Virus record (IMG/VR): IMGVR_UViG_3300021371_001301
Coordinates: 1-64,000 of that record
Source of the DNA: a virus
Reading direction: 5' to 3' (one strand)
DNA: 64,000 nt
Below, piece by piece: positions 36,030 to 44,143 of the stretch. The position numbers and the translations under genes are program-made. Under the pieces are notes generated by a model. It worked only from the letters and a program-made list of their open reading frames with translations. It was not told the origin of the DNA and ran no database searches. The first letter of the stretch is position 1, and each line of letters begins with the position of its first letter.

Positions 36030-36961
36030 TGTTTACAGGATCTAATAGATTTGGTTTGTTAAAAGAAAACCTGTTACCGGAAATTCCATATAGAGAAGAT
36101 AACTGGACAAAGTATTATAAAGATGGACCTGATGCTATTAATCAGTTTGTAGATAACCTATATCAAGATCAAAACTTAGTTACATATTTTATACCACAAC
36201 TACCTGTGTCAGTACTTTATAATGATTTTAGTTTGGAGTCTTACGAAGATCAAGCTCGTATTATATTAAACAGAACACTAAATTTACCAGAGCGCAGTAC
36301 ACAAGAGCTACAAGGCAGACGCTTAGAGTACAGTGTAAAGTATAACCCAGACGAGTATCCCCCAAGTCAAGGATATTATATACAAACAACACTAACATCA
36401 TTAACTGAACCTGATATATACAATGGAGGCGGCTTTTATACTACAATCTTATATGGTATGTATACTTGGTTTAACAATTTTAATTGGGATAGTAATAGTT
36501 GGAGTCGTAACATAGGGTTGTTTATAGACCAGTCTGGCAAATGGTTACTGCACCCTGGAAGAGCACGTTTATCATATCCGCAGTTTGCTGGCACTAATAC
36601 TCCAGTTATTGCAGTTGTACATCAGGATATTGATTTAAAAGAATACATTGACAATTCTATTAGAATCAACTACAATATTGAAGAGATACAAAAAATAATA
36701 TGTACGGTGTCAGGTTATTCTGATGCTGATATAAACTTTAGAATACATGACGGTATTGTTGATGCTTGGTATACTGAGCGCCGCTATGGTAGGTCATATA
36801 CTGGAGAAACGTTTACTACATATTTTGGAGATCATTTGACTGTAGAGTTTCGTGATAATGTATTAACATATAACGATGAGCCAGTTGTATATTTAAAAGA
36901 CAACAAACTTTATTTCTACAATACTACTCCACGATTTAATTTAGAGAAAGCAATAAAATGA
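36029..36961 (+). CDS. Unknown protein, 310 aa
   Basis: I do not recognise this protein. It has an aromatic- and Asn-rich sequence with a central GGGFYTTILYGMYTWFNNFNW stretch and a SGKWLLHPGRARLSYP segment. Late beta strands (TVEFRDNVLTYNDEPVVYLKDNKLYFY) suggest a beta-sandwich end domain. There are no clustered cysteines or HxD motif and no signal peptide. The start shares a base with the upstream stop (TAATG) and the stop overlaps the 2OG oxygenase start (ATGA), so it belongs to the same transcript. Confidence 0.5.
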   Translation: MFTGSNRFGLLKENLLPEIPYREDNWTKYYKDGPDAINQFVDNLYQDQNLVTYFIPQLPVSVLYNDFSLESYEDQARIILNRTLNLPERSTQELQGRRLEYSVKYNPDEYPPSQGYYIQTTLTSLTEPDIYNGGGFYTTILYGMYTWFNNFNWDSNSWSRNIGLFIDQSGKWLLHPGRARLSYPQFAGTNTPVIAVVHQDIDLKEYIDNSIRINYNIEEIQKIICTVSGYSDADINFRIHDGIVDAWYTERRYGRSYTGETFTTYFGDHLTVEFRDNVLTYNDEPVVYLKDNKLYFYNTTPRFNLEKAIK

Positions 36962-37545
36962 AATACACACATCCTTGGGAATATTTTTTAGTAGAAGACT
37001 TTTTACCTCAAGAGTTGGTTCAACAATTAAAAGAGATAGAAGTAAACAGTGACAATAGTAACTGTGAAGGAACTAGAACTGGTATTCCTGGCAGATATTT
37101 CTTTACACCAAACAATCACGACACTATAACAAAAATAGTTGTAGATCATATTTTAGGACGTAAACAAGAGTTTGAACAACAATTTGGCTATGATCTCAGT
37201 AATAGTTACTTGAGAGTTGAACTTGCACAAGATGATGAACAACAATGGCTAGAGCCACATTTGGATTCACTAGACAAACGTATTACTATGATTGTTTATA
37301 TTGATCAAGATGACGAATCAATGACAGACTTGGGTACTGATTTATACCTGACCAATGATGCGTCAGGCGAAAGTGTTAGAGCTGGCTGGCGAGAAAATCG
37401 TTGTCTAGTGTTTAAACCAACTGAAGAAAAATGGCATGGTGTTGCTAAACGTTCGTATCAAGGACGTAGACTTGTGTTGTTAATTAACTATGTAAACAAA
37501 GACACCTGGAACAGTGTTGATCAAGTATGGGATGTAGATGTATGA
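36958..37545 (+). CDS. 2OG-Fe(II) dioxygenase-like protein, 195 aa
   Basis: The arrangement matches the prolyl-hydroxylase-type 2-oxoglutarate/Fe(II) fold. WEYFLVEDFLPQELVQQL is the usual first strand-helix. EPHLDSLDKRITMIVYI near residue 101 gives the H-x-D iron ligands. KWHGVAKRSYQGRRLVLLINYV near 158-175 gives the distal His and the Arg that binds 2-oxoglutarate. About 195 residues is normal for such single-domain enzymes. It would hydroxylate a protein residue, sugar or nucleotide-derived small molecule, and the neighbours suggest a sugar-nucleotide pathway. The start overlaps the previous stop (ATGA). Confidence 0.75.
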   Translation: MKYTHPWEYFLVEDFLPQELVQQLKEIEVNSDNSNCEGTRTGIPGRYFFTPNNHDTITKIVVDHILGRKQEFEQQFGYDLSNSYLRVELAQDDEQQWLEPHLDSLDKRITMIVYIDQDDESMTDLGTDLYLTNDASGESVRAGWRENRCLVFKPTEEKWHGVAKRSYQGRRLVLLINYVNKDTWNSVDQVWDVDV

Positions 37546-38186
37546 GTTTTGTCGGAGTAACCAATTATAAAAAGACAAGTGAACGTTTGCCAGGAAAGCA
37601 TCATAACGAATTTTATGATGGTAAATCTCTTGTAGATGTTAAACTAGAGCAATTGTTTAACGCAGGAGCAGAACACGTTTACATCAGTACAGATGATACT
37701 GAAGTATCTAATACAGAAAATGTTACGTATGTTCAGCGTGACACTGAGTATTGTAATAATGTAACTAGATTTGGATATGTGTTAGAAAGAATATATAATG
37801 ATGTTCCTGTTGCTGATGATCAAAATGTCATTTATACATTTGTGTGTTGCCCATTATTTAAACGCTACAAAGAAATGTATAAAGAATACTTGCGAAGCGG
37901 TAAAAATCAGATTGCAGTTCACAACAGTACACATTATTATATGGATATAAACAAACGTCCTGTTAACTTTAACTTTGGGTTGTGGCATCCATATAGTCAG
38001 GGCATTGACCCAGTGTACATGTTTCCTTATGCAGGAACAGTGTGTAAAATGAAAGATTTACGTGAAGTTAACTATATGATTCCACTTGAATTTGAATACT
38101 TTAATATGAATCAATTTGAAGCGATTGACATTGACGAACATGAAGAATTTGAGTTAGCAAAAGTTTTATATGATCATTACAAATAG
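37542..38186 (+). CDS. CMP-sugar synthetase-like cytidylyltransferase, 214 aa
   Basis: The N-terminus FVGVTNYKKTSERLPGKHHNEFYDGKSLVDVKLEQL follows the pattern of acylneuraminate/KDO cytidylyltransferases (R-x-x-S-x-R-x-P-x-K-N), although the first Arg is replaced. HVYISTDDTEV and YVQRDTEYC match the STDD and R-D strands of that fold. It would activate a sugar acid or related compound with CTP for transfer. The preferred start is ATG 37542 (ATGA overlap); an ATG at 37527 would add five residues. It ends tail-to-tail with the minus-strand radical SAM gene, overlapping it by 10 nt. Confidence 0.6.
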   Translation: MSFVGVTNYKKTSERLPGKHHNEFYDGKSLVDVKLEQLFNAGAEHVYISTDDTEVSNTENVTYVQRDTEYCNNVTRFGYVLERIYNDVPVADDQNVIYTFVCCPLFKRYKEMYKEYLRSGKNQIAVHNSTHYYMDINKRPVNFNFGLWHPYSQGIDPVYMFPYAGTVCKMKDLREVNYMIPLEFEYFNMNQFEAIDIDEHEEFELAKVLYDHYK

Positions 38187-39307
38187 TTTGCAAGAACAGG
38201 AAAGGCATTTTCAAATGCCTCTCTGCCTCGAGTTTTAATAACACGGTGATTGTGATATTTAATTGCCTGTGATGTATCACCTTCTTGCATCATAAACTTG
38301 GTTATCCAGTTGTCAGCACCAACAGCTGGATTTGTTTGAAAACTGGGATCATTAGATAATGCAAATTTTTCCATTACAAGTTTTTTAAATACTAATGGCA
38401 AAGCTGAAACACTCATTGGATCCCATACTATGTTGTTGTAAACACGTACTTCGTGTTCTCTTGCCCATGCATGAAAATCTGGTGTATTCCATATGTTTAA
38501 CATGTTAATACTATAACTTATGCCAAGATTAATAATACCTTGTTTATCTAACTCTCTCCATTTTAAAAATACTTCATATGTATCTTTCCAAACACCCGGC
38601 CATCTCAGATATTCAAATTGTTCGTGTGTATTATCCAAACTTAGCATAATACGAACCATTTTAAAATGCTTAAAATGCTCTACAATATTTTTGGGCCACA
38701 CAGTACAATTTGTGATCCAAAGTATGTCTATTTCTGATGCTTGACCGCTTTCAACCAAAAACTCAATTAGTTTAGATTGCTTTTTAATCATAAATGGCTC
38801 ACCACCACTTAGTTCAATACGTTTACTATTGGCGCTTAGTATTCCCATTTGTTGCCAGAAACTATCTTTTTCTTGCCACTGTTCAATACGTGGGTCGCCC
38901 CAACCTTCTTTTCGAAAGATACTTGCCCACTTACTACTTGCACCAGGCCAACAAATACTACATGCTAAGTTACAAGTGTTGCCCATTTTTAAATCTAAAT
39001 ACTTAATTTGATTTGGATCACCAGGATCGTTACCAAAGTTACGTATTTCATTGATTCGTTTACTGTCTCCACCTGCAATCTCAACATCTAAACATCTACG
39101 ACAATCCGTTTTAAAATGTTTATCAAAGTTTTCGATAAAGTCCTTTCTGTCTTGACTGTCTAACACTTCTTGTATATTATGAGTATTAACATTATACGGT
39201 TTTCCTTCCGAGTCAACAAACAGCTTATCAGAAACACAGCAAGAGCTAAATGTTCCGTTACTTCGGATTTCAAATCCGTTACTAACCATGGGGCAAAATG
39301 TTTTCAT
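38177..39307 (-). CDS. Radical SAM protein with N-terminal auxiliary cluster, 376 aa (only minus-strand gene)
   Basis: The start ATG (39307-39305) restores the family opening MKTFCPMVSNGFEIRSNG. The upstream in-frame ATG at 39391 would run into the divergent gene and adds no family sequence. C5, C23-C24, C69 and C72 are auxiliary; GGDSKRINE holds the S-x-R; the core is CNLACSIC at 112-119 and LSGGEPFMIKKQ gives the GGE. The tail is GREAFENAFPVLANYL. A perfect late box on this strand (39320-39313) ends 5 nt before the ATG, with no room for a ribosome site. The gene appears to be an inverted member of the array. Confidence 0.87.
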   Translation of the reverse strand: MKTFCPMVSNGFEIRSNGTFSSCCVSDKLFVDSEGKPYNVNTHNIQEVLDSQDRKDFIENFDKHFKTDCRRCLDVEIAGGDSKRINEIRNFGNDPGDPNQIKYLDLKMGNTCNLACSICWPGASSKWASIFRKEGWGDPRIEQWQEKDSFWQQMGILSANSKRIELSGGEPFMIKKQSKLIEFLVESGQASEIDILWITNCTVWPKNIVEHFKHFKMVRIMLSLDNTHEQFEYLRWPGVWKDTYEVFLKWRELDKQGIINLGISYSINMLNIWNTPDFHAWAREHEVRVYNNIVWDPMSVSALPLVFKKLVMEKFALSNDPSFQTNPAVGADNWITKFMMQEGDTSQAIKYHNHRVIKTRGREAFENAFPVLANYL

Positions 39308-39320
39308 AAATATATTTATA
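39305..39320. promoter_or_regulatory. Palindromic divergent late promoter
   Basis: CATAAATATATTTATA contains a perfect 14-bp palindrome (39306-39319). On the minus strand it reads TATAAATA (39320-39313), an exact late box, 5 nt before the radical SAM ATG. On the plus strand it reads CATAAATA (39305-39312), one base off, 23 nt before the ATG at 39336. One element can therefore serve both divergent genes. The start codon of the minus-strand gene is itself the first three bases of the plus-strand box. Confidence 0.6.
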
Positions 39321-39335
39321 TTAACAGAGTATTTA

Positions 39336-40742
39336 ATGACAATCACAAGAAACTTACTAATACCTTGCAGTGGTCCTGGAACTCGCAGCATAGGCTACAC
39401 TAAACTTCATAAAACACTAATAAGAGTCGGTAACTGTGCAGTTATCGATCATATTATTAATAGCTATACTGATATCAACAAAATTTTTGTTATGTTAGGA
39501 TATCAAGCTGACTATGTACGTGAGTATTTGAGCCATGCTGGTTATAACAACATTGAATATATTGAAATCGAGAACTGGAGCGAAGGACAAATACCAAGTT
39601 TTAAACAATTACCAGTACATGTGTTTGAGCATCCTATATACTATAACGCATGTGACAACTGGAGTCAAGAGGTTCCTGTTGTAAATGATAATACTTTTTT
39701 TACTTGTACTCCAAACAACAGTGAACACTATGATACTGATGGTAATTTAATATATGCAGGTATAAGTTTTATGCAAGATGCATATGAATATTATGATTGT
39801 TTACAAAGAAGTAAGCACAATCGTAATGACCTACTAATAATGAAAGAGCTTAACAACTTAAAACACCAACCATTGGATACCTGGTATGATGTAGGCAATC
39901 GTGAAAGTTATCAAGAAACCAAGTCTCATTATAACGATAGTATAACAGTGCTAGACAAGAAAAATCAAGAAGTATATTTTGTTAATCAAAGAGTGGTAAA
40001 GTTGTGGGATGATAAGCCTTACATAGAAACAAACAATACAGCGTTTCCACACCCTAGTCCTGTTAAATGTACTACACACGGATTAAGTTATCCACATGTA
40101 GATGGAGTTGTAAATGTACACAGCGACCAGTATGCCAGTCTTTTTGATAGTTTATCTAACTTATGGAATTACTGTTTAGTAAACAATGTTCCAGTTTATA
40201 ACAAAGAACTGTGGCAAGATAAAACATGGGAACGCTTTGATATGATGTGTTCTATAGATGAAAAATATGCAGGTGTTATTACAATTAATGGACAGGACAT
40301 AGATTGTACAAAACAGTTTGAAAACATTGACTGGAAAAAACTTAATTGGGGAATATTTGGTCCATGCCATGGCGATTTAACTTTGGATAATATTATTATG
40401 TCACAGGACACTATAAATTATATAGATCATCGTCCTGGAAAAGTAACAGATATATTTTATGACATATGTAAATTTTATTTGAGCTTGTTTTTAAACTGTG
40501 AAAATTTAGACAACTTGGATCTTGAAGATGATAATATTTACTTAAACATAGACTATCGTTCAGAAAGTCGCATAGGTTACTTTCGTAATAGTGAAATATA
40601 TAAAAAGTACTCAGACAAGATAGAACTTGGTGTAGCTGTATTGTGTTTGTGTATGGCACCACTAAATGTAAATAAAGAGTTGAACCATAAATTATGGTTG
40701 TTTGGAATGTTGTCCTTACAGAAAGCATTGGAAAAATCATGA
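39336..40742 (+). CDS. NTP-transferase / APH-type kinase fusion, 468 aa
   Basis: The start is the ATG at 39336. The N-terminal domain (about 1-200) begins NLLIPCSGPGTRSIGYTKLHKTLIRVG, a variant of the nucleotidyltransferase GxGTR...PK loop, and continues IFVMLGYQADYVREYL, which resembles sugar-1-phosphate or choline nucleotidyltransferases. The C-terminal domain (about 210-468) holds CHGDLTLDNIIM near residue 345 and NYIDHRPGKVTDIFYDICKF near 360, the catalytic loop and metal site of choline/aminoglycoside kinases. Fusion of these two activities fits a LicA/LicC-like activation route in which a small molecule is phosphorylated and then linked to a nucleotide. The substrate is not certain. Confidence 0.7.
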   Translation: MTITRNLLIPCSGPGTRSIGYTKLHKTLIRVGNCAVIDHIINSYTDINKIFVMLGYQADYVREYLSHAGYNNIEYIEIENWSEGQIPSFKQLPVHVFEHPIYYNACDNWSQEVPVVNDNTFFTCTPNNSEHYDTDGNLIYAGISFMQDAYEYYDCLQRSKHNRNDLLIMKELNNLKHQPLDTWYDVGNRESYQETKSHYNDSITVLDKKNQEVYFVNQRVVKLWDDKPYIETNNTAFPHPSPVKCTTHGLSYPHVDGVVNVHSDQYASLFDSLSNLWNYCLVNNVPVYNKELWQDKTWERFDMMCSIDEKYAGVITINGQDIDCTKQFENIDWKKLNWGIFGPCHGDLTLDNIIMSQDTINYIDHRPGKVTDIFYDICKFYLSLFLNCENLDNLDLEDDNIYLNIDYRSESRIGYFRNSEIYKKYSDKIELGVAVLCLCMAPLNVNKELNHKLWLFGMLSLQKALEKS

Positions 40743-42238
40743 CAAAAAATGTAATATGGGGCTGGACTGGCATGAGTCATGATGCTAGTTTGGCAGTGTA
40801 TACTGGAGATGGATTAGAGTTTGCAGCACACAGTGAACGCTATAGTAGAATCAAGAATGACAAAAACTTACATCAGGATCTAATTGCAGAAGCATTAGAG
40901 TTTGGGCACCCAGATAAAATATACTTCTATGAAAACACGTTTTGGAAAAAAACTAGACAGTTATACGCTGGACAGTTTAATTTACTTCGTAAAGAATCAC
41001 CAACAAATTACATGAGAAAATATTTACCAACGGCTCCACGCAGTCGTGGCGTCAGTCATCATTTAAGTCATGCTGCCGCTGGTTATTATACCAATCCAGG
41101 TAACAAAGACAGTGCTGTACTTGTACTAGATAGTATCGGTGAATGGAATACTGCTAGTATATGGACTGGCAAATCTGGGAAGTTACGTAAAAAATGGAGT
41201 CAGAATTATCCACATAGTATAGGTATTTGGTACAGTGCTATGACTCAACGTATTGGATTAAAGCCACAAGAACACGAATACATCCTCATGGGTATGGCTG
41301 CAATAGGCGATCCAGAAAAGTATTATGAACTTGTAAAGATGGACTTTATATCAAAGATGCCAAGTATACAAGATCCACGTATACTATTCAAACGGAACTG
41401 TCACAGAGGATGTTTAGATTGGCGTCCTGATTTGAACAGTGTACAAGACTATGCTGACATTGCCGCAGCCACCCAACGCATATATGAAGAAATATTTGAC
41501 ACTCTTTGCATGTACACTGCACAAAAAACAAAAATGCAAAACTTAGTATTAATGGGAGGCTGTGTACTCAATTGTGTAGCTAATCCTATTGCAACTAAAT
41601 ATTTTGATAGCGTATGGATTATGCCCAATCCTGGTGATGCTGGTAGCGCAATTGGTTGTGTACTAGCACACAAGAAACAATTTATGGAGTTTACACATGC
41701 CTTCACAGGACACGACATCCAAGGAGAATACCCGGTTAAAGACATTATCACAGCTCTCAAAAGAGAAAAAATCACAGCCGTTGCCAGTGGTCGAGCAGAA
41801 TTTGGACCTAGGGCTCTCGGAAACAGAAGCATTCTTGCTGATCCTAGGGGACTAGACGTCAAAGACCGTGTTAATAATATTAAGCATCGAGAAGCCTTTC
41901 GACCCTTTGCTCCTATGATACTTGAAGAACACGCAAGTGATTATTTTGAGATGCCACGAAATATAACACACTCACCTTTTATGCAGTTTGTTGTAAAATG
42001 CAAACAACCTGATAAATTTCCTGCTATTGTACACTATGACAACACTAGTCGTGTTCAAACAGTTAACGAAACAAACGGTTGGGTATATACGTTATTACAA
42101 GCATGGTTTAAAGAAACTGGGTGTCCGATGTTACTAAACACTAGTTTAAACATCAAAGGTGAACCGTTAGTAAACACAAGAGAAGACGCAGAGCGTTGGA
42201 CAGAACAATATGGAGTACAAGTATGCTTACCAAAATAA
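40739..42238 (+). CDS. Carbamoyltransferase (NodU/CmcH family), 499 aa
   Basis: The family transfers a carbamoyl group from carbamoyl phosphate, through a carbamoyl-adenylate, to a hydroxyl of a sugar or antibiotic. WGWTGMSHDASLAVYTGDG is the N-terminal ASKHA-type start, and GVSHHLSHAAAGYY carries the conserved metal-binding His residues. GRAEFGPRALGNRSILADPRG and NTSLNIKGEPLVNTREDA are diagnostic C-terminal motifs. The length is slightly below the usual 550-600, with a short linker between domains. The start is the ATG overlapping the upstream stop (ATGA). Likely role: carbamoylation of a surface or virion glycan; the acceptor is inferred from the neighbours only. Confidence 0.87.
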   Translation: MTKNVIWGWTGMSHDASLAVYTGDGLEFAAHSERYSRIKNDKNLHQDLIAEALEFGHPDKIYFYENTFWKKTRQLYAGQFNLLRKESPTNYMRKYLPTAPRSRGVSHHLSHAAAGYYTNPGNKDSAVLVLDSIGEWNTASIWTGKSGKLRKKWSQNYPHSIGIWYSAMTQRIGLKPQEHEYILMGMAAIGDPEKYYELVKMDFISKMPSIQDPRILFKRNCHRGCLDWRPDLNSVQDYADIAAATQRIYEEIFDTLCMYTAQKTKMQNLVLMGGCVLNCVANPIATKYFDSVWIMPNPGDAGSAIGCVLAHKKQFMEFTHAFTGHDIQGEYPVKDIITALKREKITAVASGRAEFGPRALGNRSILADPRGLDVKDRVNNIKHREAFRPFAPMILEEHASDYFEMPRNITHSPFMQFVVKCKQPDKFPAIVHYDNTSRVQTVNETNGWVYTLLQAWFKETGCPMLLNTSLNIKGEPLVNTREDAERWTEQYGVQVCLPK

Positions 42239-42339
42239 GAGACTTTTTTATGTGGCCAATCGACAAGTATCGTGCACGTAGAGCTTTTAAAAAACGAATG
42301 AAAGAATTAAAAGATCAAGATCCGTTTATATATGAATAA
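42223..42339 (+). CDS. Small basic protein, 38 aa
   Basis: The ATG at 42223 has GGAG 7 nt upstream and overlaps the end of the carbamoyltransferase by 16 nt; the TAA is at 42337-42339. The peptide is amphipathic and basic: LTKIRDFFMWPIDKYRARR, then a Lys/Arg-rich helix ending DQDPFIYE. I recall similar very short proteins with a DPFIY ending in marine phages. It has no cysteines. It might be an accessory subunit of the carbamoyltransferase. The coding call rests on the ribosome site, overlap and composition. Confidence 0.6.
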   Translation: MLTKIRDFFMWPIDKYRARRAFKKRMKELKDQDPFIYE

Positions 42340-42342
42340 TGA

Positions 42343-42371
42343 TTGACTAATCGTATATAATCGTATATAAT
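42343..42371 (+). promoter_or_regulatory. Sigma70-type promoter within a triple 10-bp repeat
   Basis: TTGACT (42343-42348) and TATAAT (42366-42371) are spaced by exactly 17 nt, the same layout as at 15323. The next gene starts at 42394 behind AGAGGAAA. The -10 lies in the second unit of a tandem repeat of TCGTATATAA. Confidence 0.7.
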
Positions 42372-42380
42372 CGTATAAAA
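42351..42380 (+). repeat. Three tandem 10-bp repeats (TCGTATATAA, TCGTATATAA, TCGTATAAAA)
   Basis: Two identical units and one variant lie exactly head to tail over the -10 region of the promoter. The period of 10 bp places each unit on the same face of the helix. This could be an operator or merely replicated -10 elements. Confidence 0.75.
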
Positions 42381-42393
42381 TAAGAGGAAATTT

Positions 42394-43113
42394 ATGTTAG
42401 ACGTGGTTCAGATAAGTTATGGCGAGGAACAAGCCGACGAGAATTTTGACATTTTAAAATTTTATGCACCGCATGCCAAGCGAGTACAAGGAGTTAAAGG
42501 AATTTTTAACGCTCATAAAGCAGCGGCAGAAATATCAGAGACTGCTTTCTTTTACGTATTTGATGCTGATGCTGTAATAGAAGAAAACTTTAATTTTAAT
42601 TTTAGACCAAATCCAAATAAACTAGAGTATGATGCAGTACCGCAAACAGAGTGCGTATATGTTTGGCGTAGTCGAAATCCAGTTAATGACCTAGTATATG
42701 GATACGGTGGTGCTAAATTATTCCCCCGCAAAAATATGTTGGCGGCAAAGGATTGGAAAGTAGACATGACAACCACAATGGGAGCCTGCTTTGTGCCAAA
42801 GTTTCAAGTATCCAACATAACAGCATTTAATACCAATCCATTTGAAACTTGGAAAAGTGCATTTAGAGAATGTACAAAACTATCAAGTAGTATTATTCCC
42901 AACGGAGATAATACAGATAATGAATACAGGTTAAGAGTTTGGTGTGAGCGTGGCGCTTCTCGGCCGTTTGGAAAGTATTGTATTGCAGGTGCTAAACAAG
43001 GCAGAGACTTTGGCGAACACTACCAAAATAATCCAAATGCTTTAAATAAAATCAATGACTTTGATTGGTTGCAAAAACAGTTTGCCCAAATACTGGAGGA
43101 TTTGGATGACTGA
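42394..43113 (+). CDS. GT-A-like glycosyltransferase paralogue, 239 aa
   Basis: This is a shorter paralogue of the protein at 18436. It shares VQISYGEEQADENFD, the HKAAAEISET motif, the acidic strand FFYVFDADAVIEENF (D-A-D) near residue 55, and VNDLVYGYGGAKLFPR. It lacks about 90 C-terminal residues of the longer copy. A strong promoter and AGAGGAAA precede it. It overlaps the methyltransferase-like gene by 8 nt. The probable role is sugar transfer in the cytoplasm; donor and acceptor are unknown. Confidence 0.6.
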   Translation: MLDVVQISYGEEQADENFDILKFYAPHAKRVQGVKGIFNAHKAAAEISETAFFYVFDADAVIEENFNFNFRPNPNKLEYDAVPQTECVYVWRSRNPVNDLVYGYGGAKLFPRKNMLAAKDWKVDMTTTMGACFVPKFQVSNITAFNTNPFETWKSAFRECTKLSSSIIPNGDNTDNEYRLRVWCERGASRPFGKYCIAGAKQGRDFGEHYQNNPNALNKINDFDWLQKQFAQILEDLDD

Positions 43114-44143
43114 AGAATCAGAAGTTCAAGACGGTATTTTACCACTGGAAATACATGAGTTACTGGACAGATATGAACTGTTGTATCCAGACGTTACTGA
43201 ACTGTCTGATTTACGCCGTGTAATAGTTGATCAGGATCTTAGTAGTGTTTTTAGAATTTCTGATGAAAATGATGAGTTACGCAAAGCAGTTATCGAAGAA
43301 AATCTACACAGCATTTTTAGAGTGTTGGAAAGTAAAAGTTATTATGAAGTTGATGACTTGTACAAATATATGGAAGATGTACGTAAAGCAGTTGTTAACA
43401 AAAATTTGCGCAGTCTTTTTAAATTACTTAACGCTGAAGATTTAAGAAAAATTTGCTTAGATAAAAATTATTGGAAACTTTGGCCTTTACTGGATCAATA
43501 CACTAATACAAGATTCACTGAGGCATTTAAAAACTTTTATATAAACAACACAGTGATTGATACTGATTGCTTTAGCCGTGGACAAATACAAAGTAAACAG
43601 TGGCTAGTAGAAGAGTTAGCAAAGGTAGGTAAACCACTTGGTACAGTGTTCTTGTGTGCAGGTTGGTATGCTACATTAGCTACAATGATGTTTGAAAATC
43701 AAGAACTTATTATCGGAAAAATTCGTAGTTTTGATATTAATCCAGATGTGGTGGATATTGCAAAGACATTTAATAAACCATGGTTAATGCAGGACTGGAG
43801 ATTCCAAGCAAGCCAGGCTGATATACACGATATTGACTACTATGCACATGCTTACCAAGTACATCGTGCTGATGGCACCGCAGTTGATTTAGTAGATGAA
43901 CCAAACACAATTATAAACACAAGTTGTGAACATATTGAAAACTTTAGTGATTGGTATGACAAAATACCTGAGGGTAAATTAGTTGTACTACAAAGTAATA
44001 ATTTTGTTGATATTTCTGAACATGTTAACGTTGTAAAAAGTATCAGTGCATTTAAAAAGTCAGCCCCAATGGAAAATTTATTATATGAAGGCACACTTAA
44101 ACTTCCCAAGTACAAAAGGTTCATGTTAATTGGATATAAGTAA
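43106..44143 (+). CDS. Methyltransferase-like protein with N-terminal helical repeats, 345 aa
   Basis: The start is the ATG at 43106 behind GGAGGA. The C-terminal half has a Rossmann start GTVFLCAGWYATLATMMF near residue 178 and IRSFDINPDVVDIAKTF, the acidic residue that would hold the SAM ribose. TIINTSCEHIENFSDWY follows. I recall this domain as conserved in T4-like cyanophages. The N-terminal half has four helical units of about 27-35 residues with the pattern LRxxVxxxNLxSxFRLL, perhaps a binding scaffold. It is probably a SAM-dependent methyltransferase; the target is unknown. Confidence 0.6.
   Translation: MTEESEVQDGILPLEIHELLDRYELLYPDVTELSDLRRVIVDQDLSSVFRISDENDELRKAVIEENLHSIFRVLESKSYYEVDDLYKYMEDVRKAVVNKNLRSLFKLLNAEDLRKICLDKNYWKLWPLLDQYTNTRFTEAFKNFYINNTVIDTDCFSRGQIQSKQWLVEELAKVGKPLGTVFLCAGWYATLATMMFENQELIIGKIRSFDINPDVVDIAKTFNKPWLMQDWRFQASQADIHDIDYYAHAYQVHRADGTAVDLVDEPNTIINTSCEHIENFSDWYDKIPEGKLVVLQSNNFVDISEHVNVVKSISAFKKSAPMENLLYEGTLKLPKYKRFMLIGYK

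Noticed and set aside
38203-38220. Hairpin AGGCATTT...AAATGCCT considered as a terminator between convergent genes
   Set aside because: The loop is too small for the full stem, no T-run follows on either strand, and it lies in coding sequence.
42351-42380. Tandem repeats considered as replication-origin iterons
   Set aside because: Only three short units, exactly over a promoter -10, with no replication gene nearby.
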